Counted from the first letter of the stretch, positions 53,705 through 61,914 are shown. The stretch is 64,000 nucleotides of DNA from Mameliella sp. CS4 (GCF_019392335.1 NZ_JAHXRQ010000016.1:60644-124643), one strand, 5' to 3'. Notes: a model not told the origin generated them from the letters alone. A program made the numbers and translations.

Positions 53705-53738
53705 GCAAAGCTTTTGCGGGTTCCCGCAAATATTTTGC
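53705..53738. promoter_or_regulatory. Two 13-bp palindromes GCAAA-N3-TTTGC, 21 bp apart
   Basis: GCAAA-GCT-TTTGC at 53705-53717 and GCAAA-TAT-TTTGC at 53726-53738. Their centres are 21 bp apart, two turns of DNA, so bound dimers would sit on one face. Between and across them TTTGCGGG-TT-CCCGCAAA (53713-53730) is a further perfect palindrome. The block is between the sugar-binding gene (start 53597) and the kinase gene (start 53813), so it may act on both directions. The response regulator at 54988-55704 is a candidate binder. Confidence 0.65.
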
Positions 53739-53812
53739 GGCTCACGGTGTTCCTTTCTCCGGATTTCCCTGTAACGCTTGCGGGGACGTGCATCGCGCGA
53801 CCGGAGGAGACG

Positions 53813-54991
53813 ATGACCAACGCCTTGCAGGCGCCAGACAAGGGTGGCGTCTTCCTGCGCATTTCGGCGCATCTGGCAGAGCGGACCGATATTGCCTCGG
53901 CGCTCGAGGCGGTGGCCAACGAGATCGCGGAGGTCATTCCCTTTACGCACGCTGACCTGTGCCTGAATGATCGTCCCGGCTGGCTGTCGAGTTACGAGGT
54001 CGGCATCCAGACGCGGTGGTCGCGGGCGCGCACGCGGGTCGATGTCTCGCCGATCCGGGACCTGATCAACGGGCATTGCGATTTCATGCTGTGCGAGGAT
54101 GCCATGCAGGATCCGCGCCAGACCTTCGAGGGGTCATGCTCGGAACCTATCTTCAACCACGCGCTGCGCTCGCGCGTGCATGTCCTGATGAAGGTCATGG
54201 GCCAGCCGATCGGGACGCTGAACATTTCGCATTCCACGCCCGGCATCTACAACGGCGAGACGGTGCAGCGCGCCCAGCATGTGGCCGATGTACTGTCTCC
54301 CTATTTCCACGCCTTGCACACAGCGGAACTGGCACAACGGGCGGCGCAGGTCGGGCAAGAGGCCAAGGCGCGGGAAGAGGGTCTGCGCCGCGGTGCACTG
54401 GACCTGACGCAGACGCTTGAACGGGAACGCCAGCGCATCGGGATGGACCTGCACGACCAGACCCTTGCCGATCTGACCCGACTGTTGCGGGAAGTCACCG
54501 GAGACGCGCCACCCGGCCGGGATCACCTGGCGAGCCGGATCTCGGAAACGATCGGGGATCTGCGTCGGATCATCGACACGGCTGTCCCCAGCCTGCTGGA
54601 GCTTTTCGGGTTCCTGCATGCGGTGCAAGTGCATCTCGAACGCGCGGTCGGCTCCACGCCCGTCGAGGTCGAGGTGATAGACGAGACGGATGGCGCGCCG
54701 GACCGGCTGAACCCGACTGTGCGGACCGCCCTCTTCCGCATCGCGCAAGAAGCCATCAACAACGCCGCGCGCCATTCCGGGGCCCGCCGCATCGAGGTAA
54801 GGATAGCGCCGATGGCCCGGTCCGGCCTTGCCATGACAGTGCGCGACGACGGCTGCGGCATTCCGGCGGAGGTGCGGCGCAATTCCGGCCTTGCCCACAT
54901 GCGGACGCGGGCGCGGCTGATCTCGGCCGAGCTTGATGTCCTGAACGACAACGGCTGTGCGCTTCGGGTCATGCTGGGTGATCGGTCATGA
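53813..54991 (+). CDS. GAF-domain sensor histidine kinase (cytosolic)
   Basis: A 392-residue kinase with no transmembrane helix. N-terminal GAF domain (about 15-165; IPFTHADLCLNDRPGWLSSY, VLMKVMGQPIGTLNISHSTP), a coiled linker (about 180-220), HisKA_3 with the phosphorylated histidine in RQRIGMDLHDQTLADLTRLL, and an HATPase domain (FRIAQEAINNAARHSGARRI; DDGCGIPAEVRRNSGLAHMR). The ATG at 53813 has GGAGGAG upstream. Its stop overlaps the response-regulator gene by 4 bp. It probably senses a cytosolic signal and controls the divergent sugar operon. Confidence 0.92.
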   Translation: MTNALQAPDKGGVFLRISAHLAERTDIASALEAVANEIAEVIPFTHADLCLNDRPGWLSSYEVGIQTRWSRARTRVDVSPIRDLINGHCDFMLCEDAMQDPRQTFEGSCSEPIFNHALRSRVHVLMKVMGQPIGTLNISHSTPGIYNGETVQRAQHVADVLSPYFHALHTAELAQRAAQVGQEAKAREEGLRRGALDLTQTLERERQRIGMDLHDQTLADLTRLLREVTGDAPPGRDHLASRISETIGDLRRIIDTAVPSLLELFGFLHAVQVHLERAVGSTPVEVEVIDETDGAPDRLNPTVRTALFRIAQEAINNAARHSGARRIEVRIAPMARSGLAMTVRDDGCGIPAEVRRNSGLAHMRTRARLISAELDVLNDNGCALRVMLGDRS

Positions 54992-55704
54992 AGGTGCTCA
55001 TCGTCGAGGACGACCAGTTTCACGCGACCTATCTTCACGAGGCCTTGGCCGAGGCCCTGCCCGAGGTGACCGAGATCTTTCATGTCGCCGATGGCGCGGC
55101 CGGTGAACAAGAGGCCCGGCAGGGGGAAATCGAGGCCATCGTGATGGACCTGCAGATGGAACACCGCAACGGCATCGAGGCGGCGCGCACGATCTGGGCC
55201 GAACGGCCGCAGAGCCGCATCCTGTTCTGGTCCAACTACGCCGACGACGCCTATCTGCGCGGGATCGCCCAGGTCGTGCCCGAGGAGAGCGCCTATGGCT
55301 ATGTCCTCAAGACGGCGTCGCGCGACCGTCTCAAGCTGGCGCTGCGCGCCGTGCTGGTCGAAGCACAGATTATCGTGGATCGCGAAATCCACCGTCTTCA
55401 GAAACGCGGGACCGCTCCGCGCTCCCGGCTCGACGACAGCGAGTTCGACGTCTTGATCGATCTGGCGCTGGGGCTGCAGGACAAGTCGATCGCGGAACGG
55501 CGCGGCATGTCGCTCCGGACAGTCCAGAATCGCCTTTTGTCGCTTTATGACAAGCTGGGAGTATCTTCGGACCTCGATGAGCACCTGACACTGAACAAGC
55601 GTGTGCGTGCGCTGAACCGCGCTCTGGCAACGCGCACCATCAACATCGAGACACTCGAAGCCGCGCAAAGGGATCTTAAAACCTGGTTGGCCAGACGCCG
55701 TTGA
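54988..55704 (+). CDS. Response regulator with LuxR-type DNA-binding domain
   Basis: A 238-residue regulator. The receiver starts MKVLIVEDDQFHATYLHEAL and the phospho-acceptor aspartate is in EAIVMDLQMEHRNGIEAAR near residue 53, with the lysine in YGYVLKTASRDRL. The C-terminal helix-turn-helix is DVLIDLALGLQDKSIAERRG then MSLRTVQNRLLSLYDKLGV. A tail of about 40 helical residues follows, longer than in most LuxR-type proteins. It is cotranscribed with the GAF kinase. Confidence 0.9.
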   Translation: MKVLIVEDDQFHATYLHEALAEALPEVTEIFHVADGAAGEQEARQGEIEAIVMDLQMEHRNGIEAARTIWAERPQSRILFWSNYADDAYLRGIAQVVPEESAYGYVLKTASRDRLKLALRAVLVEAQIIVDREIHRLQKRGTAPRSRLDDSEFDVLIDLALGLQDKSIAERRGMSLRTVQNRLLSLYDKLGVSSDLDEHLTLNKRVRALNRALATRTINIETLEAAQRDLKTWLARRR

Positions 55705-55773
55705 TACGGCTTGGCAGAGACGCCGATCCTTCAGGGGCGCCAGACAATCCCGGCCCGGGTACTGTCAGAGCAA

Positions 55774-56130
55774 TCAGCTCGAGCCGCCCCCGAGTAGCGC
55801 CATGTTCTGCAGCGCCGCCGCTATGATCCCGATCCAGCCCCCGCTATCGTAGGCAAGCAGCAGGCCCTCGTCCTCGCCCCACGCCCCCGCCAGCTGGTCC
55901 GGGGTAGCAGGCGCAGCGCCGAGTTGTGGGTGTCGTGATTCCGGGACTGCGGCGCGCCGATGCGCTGGACTGTTGCCCGTCAAGGCCCCCACTCCACACG
56001 GGCTTCGTTTCCGAGATGATCGGACAGATCCGGGCAGGCCGGGTCCGGCTGCGGCTCGTCGGGATTGGCTCGGTCAGCGCGATCGGTGCCGGTGACAAGC
56101 TTCAGCCCGCTGGGTTTGGGTTTGCGCATC
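55774..56130 (-). pseudogene. Prophage/GTA remnant: terminase small subunit start fused to a DUF2793 fragment
   Basis: On the minus strand an ATG at about 56128 reads MRKPKPSGLKLVTGTDRADR and continues to CPDLSDHLGNEARVEWG, the start of a P27-family phage terminase small subunit, then stops near 55982. Right after it, in two frames, come HDTHNSALRLL and GAWGEDEGLLLAYDSGGWIG, ending LQNMALLGGGSS at 55774, which matches DUF2793 tail-type proteins with a deletion. The terminase and tail genes are normally kilobases apart, so most of a phage or gene-transfer-agent-like element has been deleted. Confidence 0.65.
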
Positions 56131-56428
56131 TCTCACCCCCGCTGCGACTTCTGGAATGTGGAAGATTTGGCCCCCATGCCGGTCCCTGTCCGCCCCCAGA
56201 GATAAACCCACCCCGGGGTCATTTGCACTTTACGCCGCCCGGCAAGCCATTGCTATCTTGTCACTTTCCGGAAGTAAGCGCCATATGCGGACAAGCTGAC
56301 AGGCACGGCGGGTTGCGGCGCCCAAGGTTCAACGGGCACGGCCACTCATTTCCTTCGGAAGATTGCTCATCGTTTCCCTTCTGAAGGGGCTGCGTTAGGT
56401 TGGGCGCAGCAAAGGACAGCATTGAGCG
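56131..56428. other. Gap without recognisable gene
   Basis: About 300 bp between the prophage remnant and the DCC-family gene. ORFs on both strands here do not resemble known proteins. It probably holds the DCC gene promoter. Confidence 0.5.
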
Positions 56429-56890
56429 ATGGCCAGACCTCTCGAACGGAAAGATTATTCCTACCGTCAAGACCCTGACGTACCAGGCTTCGACGACTCT
56501 GGCCCCGTGGCCGTGATGGACGGGAATTGTGCCCTTTGCTCCTGGGGAGCGCGCACCATCGCGCGACTCGACCGTAGGGAGAGGTTTCGCATTTGTCCGG
56601 TCCAATCGGCCACGGGAACTGCGCTCGCGACGCATTACGGCCTCGAACCTGACGACCCGGAGACCTGGCTCTTGGTCCAGGACGGGCAGGCCTGGTCCGG
56701 CATGGAAGCGATCATCCGGATTGGGGAGACATTGGGCGGCCCGGCGCGGATCTCGTCGGTGATGCGCATCTTTCCAATACCGCTCAGGGAATGGCTGTAC
56801 CGCCGGATTGCACGGAACCGGTATCGCCTCGGTCGCACTGACATGTGCGCCATTCCGGACAAGCGCCTGCGGCGCAGGCTGATTTCCTGA
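56429..56890 (+). CDS. DCC-family thiol-disulfide oxidoreductase-like protein
   Basis: A 153-residue protein. The DCC family's DxxCxxC motif is VMDGNCALCSWGARTIAR at about residue 30, then RLDRRERFRICPVQSATG. The rest (LLVQDGQAWSGMEAIIRIGE, VMRIFPIPLREWLYRRIARN) follows the family's helical second half. It likely forms a reactive disulfide in the cytosol; its partner is unknown. It is flanked by remnants on both sides yet has an intact frame. Confidence 0.85.
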   Translation: MARPLERKDYSYRQDPDVPGFDDSGPVAVMDGNCALCSWGARTIARLDRRERFRICPVQSATGTALATHYGLEPDDPETWLLVQDGQAWSGMEAIIRIGETLGGPARISSVMRIFPIPLREWLYRRIARNRYRLGRTDMCAIPDKRLRRRLIS

Positions 56891-56924
56891 CCCTGGGCCG
56901 CAGTTCTTTGTAAACAATCACAAA

Positions 56925-57211
56925 TTACGGCCCCGAGAGATCGTCGGCGGAGACGTATCCGGTCATGTTGGGCGCTTTTGCGAGCGAGACGCGGCACCAG
57001 AGTTGGCCCAGTTCTGTCACGCTGTCGCGGCGTACCAGTTCGGTGCCGTCTGGCAAACCCAGCTTCACCTAGTAGCCAAGCGCGGGACCGTATCGCAGCT
57101 TAAGAAGGTCGTCCGGCCCGGCGCCCTGAACCACCCCACCGGCCCACCCGTCACGCTGCAACCGGCGACAAGAATAAGTGCGCAAAAGAATTTGACGATT
57201 GTTCTGCTCAT
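56925..57211 (-). pseudogene. Broken second copy of the SH3-domain lipoprotein gene
   Basis: Reading from the ATG at 57211: MSRTIVKFFCALILVAGCSV TGG, close to MSRQKLAIFGALLLAASCSG VTGG of the intact gene at 20198-20485. A one-base shift then moves the sequence into another frame, where it continues GAGPDDLLKLRYGPALGY, an in-frame TAG, VKLGLPDGTELVRRDSVTEL, GQLWCRVSLAKAPNMTGYVS and ends at 56925. The TAG replaces the lysine codon of the intact copy. So one frameshift and one nonsense mutation inactivate it. Confidence 0.85.
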
Positions 57212-57278
57212 GGTTTGACCACCATCGAGTTTCTTTTCGCACCTGCTATCATGGGCCGTGCAGGAAGGTAGCGAGGGA

Positions 57279-57483
57279 TCAAGCGATCGGGCCAGTGGCA
57301 GGGGCGCTCTGCATACGCCGCAGCAGGTTGCGCACGGTCGACACATGCCAACGCCCGCCGCGGCGGGTCCGAATGCCGCGGGCGTTCAACCGTTCCGTCA
57401 AAGCGCGCAGTGTAGTGTTGCCTTCGTTACGGATGGCCATGACCACGTCGCCCAGGTCCTCGGCGAAGGCAGCGTAACAGCAA
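57279..57483 (-). pseudogene. 3' fragment of a serine recombinase
   Basis: On the minus strand: AAFAEDLGDVVMAIRNEGNT, TLRALTERLNARGIRTRRGG, RWHVSTVRNLLRRM and a stop at 57279. This is the end of the recombinase domain seen in resolvase/invertase-type site-specific recombinases (the NARGIxTxRGGRW motif). The catalytic N-terminal domain is missing. Confidence 0.7.
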
Positions 57484-57539
57484 GGCTCATGTTGCCAATG
57501 ATAATGCCCAGACGTCCACGCCCCCCCCCATTATTGCGC

Positions 57540-57780
57540 CCAGGCTGGACGCGGTGCGGTGTGTCTTGAGATAGGTGGCGTCGTTCATCACGGTCTTCTC
57601 CTCGGGCTCCTAGGCAGCCAGCCCCACCAAGATCCGGGCGAAGACACCCTTCTCGCTCCAGCGCTTCCCGCGGTTGTAGAGCGTCTTTTGCGGACCATAC
57701 GCCCGAGGCGCATCTCACCAGCGCAAGCCATTACGATTGATGAAGACTGTGCCGCTCGGAACACGCCGGTCATCGACGCG
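57540..57780 (-). pseudogene. IS5-family transposase fragment
   Basis: The minus-strand frame reads DDRRVPSGTVFINRNGLRW, a TGA, DAPRAYGPQKTLYNRGKRWS, EKGVFARILVGLAA, a TAG, then EPEEKTVMNDATYLKTHRTA. This is an N-terminal part of an IS5-type transposase with two nonsense codons. The end of the transposase is absent; the fragment abuts the IS3 remnant at about 57785. Confidence 0.75.
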
Positions 57781-57781
57781 A

Positions 57782-58429
57782 GGCTTGCCCTGGGACTTCC
57801 TCGCGGTAGAGCCGATAGATCCGGGTGATCCCCGACGGCTCGCCCTCGCGCCGCAGCAACTCGAAGAGCCGCCGGTAGCCGAACCGCCGACGTTCGTTGG
57901 CCAGGTCTCGTAGCCTGCCGCGCAACTCCGTTTCCGGCGCGCGCTGCGTTTGGTTGCGGACCATCTTGCCATCTGCCCCGGCAATCCGGCACGCCCGCCG
58001 CTCCGAAAGCCCGAGCAGGGCTTTCAGGTGTGCGACCGCCTCGCGCTTCACGGCGGGCGTCACCACTTTTTTGAAACCAGCTCCTTCATCGCGGCCAGAT
58101 CGAGCATCTGCTCGGCCAGCAGCTTCTTCAGCTTCGCGTTCTCATCCTCCAGCGTCTTCAGCCGCTTCGCCTCTGACACCGTCATGCCGCCAAACTTGGC
58201 CTTCCAGTTGTAGAAGGTCCCCTCCGACATGCCGTGCTTGCGGCAAAGGACAGCACGCTTTGCGCCTGCTTCGTGCTCGCCCGAGATGCCACTCTCGGCA
58301 GCATGCTGCGCCTGCGCCTGCCGGGCAATGGATGATCTGTTCGTCCGTGAATCTCGTTCGCTTCATTGTCCGTCCTCAAGTTGGGGCGGACTCTAATCGA
58401 CGGTGGAGGAAAAATCCCGGGGCAGGTCA
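57782..58429 (-). mobile_element. IS3-family remnant with one terminal repeat
   Basis: The high-coordinate end shows CCCGGGGCAGGTCA (58416-58429); on the minus strand this is TGACCTGCCCCGGG, the terminal sequence of IS407-type IS3 elements. Just inside is orfA: MKRTRFTDEQII from 58366, a frameshift, then CRKHGMSEGTFYNWKAKFGG, LEDENAKLKKLLAEQMLDLA and MKELVSKKW. The orfB follows from about 58066 (LSERRACRIAGADGKMVRNQ; NERRRFGYRRLFELLRREGE; IYRLYREE) and is cut off at 57782 by the IS5 piece. The other terminus is lost. Confidence 0.8.
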
Positions 58430-58496
58430 CCGCCTATGCAGGCCATCAAAAACCGGAAAACACCAGGACCGGCCGACAGAAGGAGAGCTGAGCTCT

Positions 58497-59054
58497 GTGA
58501 TCGAGGGCCTTCAGCCGACTTTGGAAGGTCTGGCACGCTGGGGCATTCGTCCTGAGCGCACGGTGTCACTCTTGGAGTCTTTGGATAGGTTTCTCGCGTC
58601 CGGCCCTTCCAAGAACCAAGGTTGCAACCGGTTCGGGCATCTGACGCTTCCATCCCTAGAAAAGCTGGCAGAGGCGTGGGCCCAGGAACTCGATCCCTAT
58701 TGGATTGAGGCCAAGAAAGACGTCAGTCAACGCAGAGAAAAGAAAAGAGAGATCCCGGATTATCTGGGGATCGACACCATTTATGGCGAAGGAATCGAAG
58801 CCACGGTCGCGCGCATCGCGGGTGAGAGCGTCATCGCGGCGGCGCGCGCGGTGGCGAAGGAGGGCGATATCGACGGGATTCTCCCGTCCTGCAGGAACCT
58901 GCGCACGCTGGACGTGATCAAGCCGGTGGAAGAGGAACTGGGCCTTCCGGTCTTTGGCAGCAACCTCGCCCTGGCCTGGGCGATGGCACGGGCCGCCGGG
59001 CCGCAAGTCGTGCCACAGGGCGCGTTCCGGCTGTTGCAGACCATCCCCGCCTAG
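58497..59054 (+). CDS. Chimeric ORF ending in a maleate isomerase/Asp-Glu racemase-type tail
   Basis: An open frame of 185 codons from GTG 58497 (with AAGGAGAG upstream). The first ~95 residues (GLQPTLEGLARWGIRPERTV; LEKLAEAWAQELDPYWIEAK) are not recognised. From about residue 96 (YLGIDTIYGEGIEAT onwards) the sequence matches the C-terminal part of maleate cis-trans isomerase/arylmalonate decarboxylase-type proteins, including ILPSCRNLRTLDVIKPVEEE with the second active-site cysteine and LPVFGSNLALAWAMARAAG. The half with the first cysteine is missing, so it is probably non-functional. A junction near 58775 may date from the IS rearrangements next door. It precedes the TRAP operon terminator in convergent orientation. 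Confidence 0.6.
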   Translation: MIEGLQPTLEGLARWGIRPERTVSLLESLDRFLASGPSKNQGCNRFGHLTLPSLEKLAEAWAQELDPYWIEAKKDVSQRREKKREIPDYLGIDTIYGEGIEATVARIAGESVIAAARAVAKEGDIDGILPSCRNLRTLDVIKPVEEELGLPVFGSNLALAWAMARAAGPQVVPQGAFRLLQTIPA

Positions 59055-59106
59055 ACCTCCCCCGCCCCTGACCTGCCTCCACCTTTCACCGGCCAGAAAT
59101 GAAAAC

Positions 59107-59128
59107 GGCCCCGCCAGATGGCGGGGCC
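59107..59128 (-). terminator. Terminator of the TRAP operon
   Basis: GGCCCCGCC (59107-59115), loop AGAT, GGCGGGGCC (59120-59128). On the minus strand it is followed by GTTTTCATTTC, a U-rich tail. Located 30 bp after the large-permease stop codon. Confidence 0.85.
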
Positions 59129-59157
59129 GGTCTCGATCCTGTGGTGATCCGGACGGA

Positions 59158-60513
59158 TCAGCCGTAGACCAGTCTTGGTAGCCAGGTGATGATCTCGGGG
59201 ACCATCATGCACAGCACCAGCCCGACAATCTGCAGGAACAGGAAGGGCAGCGCCGACTTGAAGATATCGGTCATCGGGATTTCCGGCGGGGCCACTCCGC
59301 GCAGGTAGAACAGCGCATAACCGAAGGGCGGCGACAGGAATGACATCTGCATGTTCACCAGATAAAGCACGCCGAACCACAGCACCAGGTCCTCCGGGCT
59401 GTCGAGGCCGAAGGCTTGCGCGCCCAGCGCCTTGATGATCGGCACGAAGATCGGCACGCAGAGCAGCAGGATGCCGACCCAGTCCAGGAACATGCCGAGG
59501 ATCACCAGCAGGATCTGCATCAGGATCAGGATGCCCCAGGGGCCAAGCCCCGTGGCCGCCAGCGCGTCCTGCACGAACTGCTGCCCGCCTTCGAGCACGT
59601 AGAGCCCGACAAAGATCGTCGCGCCGAACATGATCCAGATCACCATTGCGCTGGCTTTCAGCGTGGTGGTGCAGGCTTCGCGGACCGTGGGCCAGTCCAG
59701 TTTGCGGTGAATCGCCGCCACGATGAAGGCGCCGAAGGTGCCGATGCCCGCGGCTTCGACCGGGGTGGCGACCCCGGAGAAGATGATGCCCAGAACGACG
59801 ACCACCAGCGTGATCGGCGCCGCCATCTTGCCGATGAGCTGGAGTTTCTCGACGTTGGAGACACGCTCCTCGACCGGGATCGCCGGACCCAGCGCAGGGT
59901 TGATGTAGCAGCGCACCGTCACATAGAGGATATACATCCCCGACAGCAGCAGGCCGGGAATGACCGCGCCAATGAACAACTCGCCCACCGACTGCTCGGC
60001 CACCACCGCGTAGATGATGGCCAGGATCGACGGCGGGATCAGGATGCCCAGCGTGCCGCCGGCCATGATCGACCCCATCGCGATCTTGGGGTCGTAATTG
60101 CGCTTGAGCATCGCCGGCAGCGCGATGATCCCCATCGTCACCACCGCCGCGCCGATCACGCCGACCATCGCCGCAAGGATCGTCGAGGCAATGATCGTGG
60201 CTGCCGCCAGGCCGCCCTTCACCCCGCCGAGAACCTTGTAGATCACGTCGAACATGTCGTTGATGATCCCGGCCCTCTCCAGCATGGCCGCCATGAAGAT
60301 GAACAATGGAATGGCCGAAAGCTGGTAGTTGGTCATCAACGGAAAGATCCGCGACGGCACGATGTTCAGCGCCCGTTCATCGCCCAGCACGAAGAGAAAG
60401 ACACAGGCCAGCCCCCCCGTCACGAAGGCCAGTGGCAGGCCCGCCATGAGCAGCGCCAGGAGGCTGCCGAACATGATGAGCGTCAGCCACTCGATTCCGA
60501 TTTCGATACCCAT
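59158..60513 (-). CDS. dctM: TRAP transporter large permease (DctM)
   Basis: A 451-residue inner-membrane protein with about twelve helices. LPLAFVTGGLACVFLFVLGD early, then GVIGAAVVTMGIIALPAMLK and MAGGTLGILIPPSILAIIYA, which is the family signature. The C-terminal half repeats similar elements (GMFLDWVGILLLCVPIFVPI). It forms the sodium-driven channel with the small permease encoded 4 bp upstream. Substrate is a carboxylate or other anion; it cannot be named. Confidence 0.93.
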   Translation of the reverse strand: MGIEIGIEWLTLIMFGSLLALLMAGLPLAFVTGGLACVFLFVLGDERALNIVPSRIFPLMTNYQLSAIPLFIFMAAMLERAGIINDMFDVIYKVLGGVKGGLAAATIIASTILAAMVGVIGAAVVTMGIIALPAMLKRNYDPKIAMGSIMAGGTLGILIPPSILAIIYAVVAEQSVGELFIGAVIPGLLLSGMYILYVTVRCYINPALGPAIPVEERVSNVEKLQLIGKMAAPITLVVVVLGIIFSGVATPVEAAGIGTFGAFIVAAIHRKLDWPTVREACTTTLKASAMVIWIMFGATIFVGLYVLEGGQQFVQDALAATGLGPWGILILMQILLVILGMFLDWVGILLLCVPIFVPIIKALGAQAFGLDSPEDLVLWFGVLYLVNMQMSFLSPPFGYALFYLRGVAPPEIPMTDIFKSALPFLFLQIVGLVLCMMVPEIITWLPRLVYG

Positions 60514-60516
60514 GCC

Positions 60517-61830
60517 TCAGTTCCCCCGCGCGATTTCACGGATGTCTTTAGAGACCTTCGAGATGCCCTGAAGCACCAGCAAAAGCCCACCCATAACCAT
60601 GACCCATTTCATCGGCCACAGCGGAACCTCCCATTCGTTGAAGCTGATCTCGCCCCAGCGGATGTTCGGATCCGTCCATTGATCCAGACCAAAGCCCGAT
60701 GCCATTTCCCCAAAGGAGATCTGCCCGCGCGCCCAGTCCGAGACGACCGAATTGCCCGACGGCACCGCGATGGCATCCATTGCGAAGATCCAGGAGGTGA
60801 CCAGCAGCGTGCCCGCGAAGATGAAGAAGAAGATCGAGGTCAGCAGGTCGACCCAGGCCTTTTTCGGCTTGGTCAGCGGCGCATAGAAGATGTCCACGCG
60901 GACGTGGCTTTCGGTCAGCATCGCGTAGGACCCGGCGATCAGGTATTGCATTCCGAACATCAGGTACATGGCCTCGTGCGCCCAGTTGGTGGGCGAGCCG
61001 AAGACGTAGCGTGCCAAAACCTCGTAGTAGTAGACAAAGACCGCGATCACCGCCCAGTAGGCGACGAATTCACCACAGAACAGCGACAGGCGATCGATCC
61101 AGTTCTCGGCATATTCGCTGTCATGTTTCGGCCCCTCTTCGGCCTCGGCAGCCATTAGCGCCTTTTCCGCCTCGGACAGTTCCACATGTTCAGGCAACGA
61201 GTCGTTGGCCCGCCGCACGAGACCGGGGATCAGGATGAAATCGATGACCAGGAAAGCCAGGATCGCATAAAGCGCATAGCCCGCCGCGTTGTCCCAGAAG
61301 GCCCGCGTCTTGGCGGCCTCGTCACGCAGCGGTGTGACGTCCTGCTGCGCCGCGCGCGCCTCCGCGAGGCGCTCTTCGCCCTTGGAAACGGTTTCTTGCG
61401 CGCGTGTCAGGCGACGTTCCGCGCTGCGTTTGGCAAAGCTGTCCTCTTCGGCCTCGTCGAACGTGGCTTGCAGGTCCGCCATTCCGGCGCGCGCCTCTTC
61501 GACGCGACCGACTTCGCGGTCAAGAGTGCGCTGCGCGACACGCAACTGGTTCTCGTAGCCCGACAGGACCGTGCGCGCCTCATGCGTCTGGCTGTTGGCA
61601 AAGAGGATGAACAGGAAGACCGGGATATAAAGGAACCCCAGCATGTTCTTGAGATAGAACCGGTGCAGGCCGATGATCCCGCCGGTCACGGCGATCATGT
61701 AGGCCAGCGGCAGGGTATATCGTTTCTCGGCTTTCTGGGGCCGGCGCGACAGGATCATCGCGATGATGGGAAAGACGATCAGACCCACCCAGTAGAGCCA
61801 ATGCGGTAGCGTGAAGCTTAGACCGGGCAT
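60517..61830 (-). CDS. TRAP transporter small permease (DctQ) with TM2 and coiled-coil extension
   Basis: A 437-residue protein; ordinary DctQ has 160-200. Residues 1-75 hold membrane helices including a TM2-like hairpin (YMIAVTGGIIGLHRFYLKNM). Residues about 82-165 form a charged coiled coil (EEARAGMADLQATFDEAEED; TRAQETVSKGEERLAEARAA). A helix near 180-200 follows, then the DctQ domain from about 245 (VLARYVFGSPTNWAHEAMYL; AMLTESHVRVDIFYAPLTKP). The frame is open with no break, and start and stop match the operon spacing. The extension probably adds a membrane-proximal rod to the transporter. Confidence 0.88.
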   Translation of the reverse strand: MPGLSFTLPHWLYWVGLIVFPIIAMILSRRPQKAEKRYTLPLAYMIAVTGGIIGLHRFYLKNMLGFLYIPVFLFILFANSQTHEARTVLSGYENQLRVAQRTLDREVGRVEEARAGMADLQATFDEAEEDSFAKRSAERRLTRAQETVSKGEERLAEARAAQQDVTPLRDEAAKTRAFWDNAAGYALYAILAFLVIDFILIPGLVRRANDSLPEHVELSEAEKALMAAEAEEGPKHDSEYAENWIDRLSLFCGEFVAYWAVIAVFVYYYEVLARYVFGSPTNWAHEAMYLMFGMQYLIAGSYAMLTESHVRVDIFYAPLTKPKKAWVDLLTSIFFFIFAGTLLVTSWIFAMDAIAVPSGNSVVSDWARGQISFGEMASGFGLDQWTDPNIRWGEISFNEWEVPLWPMKWVMVMGGLLLVLQGISKVSKDIREIARGN

Positions 61831-61864
61831 ATGCGGTCCTCATGGTTTGGCATGACAAGGAAAG

Positions 61865-61889
61865 CGCCCGGCGCACAAGGCGCCGGGCG
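61865..61889 (-). terminator. Intercistronic hairpin after the TRAP binding-protein gene
   Basis: A perfect 10-bp stem, CGCCCGGCGC (61865-61874) and GCGCCGGGCG (61880-61889), with a 5-nt loop, 25 bp past the DctP stop. No strong U-tract on the minus strand. Likely keeps binding-protein mRNA more abundant than the permease part. Confidence 0.6.
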
Positions 61890-61914
61890 AACGTGACTGG
61901 TTGCGCAGACCCTC

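Noticed and set aside
59416..61158. Plus-strand open frame of 580 codons over the TRAP permease genes
   Set aside because: Very Arg/His/Asp-rich shadow; both TRAP permeases read clearly on the minus strand.
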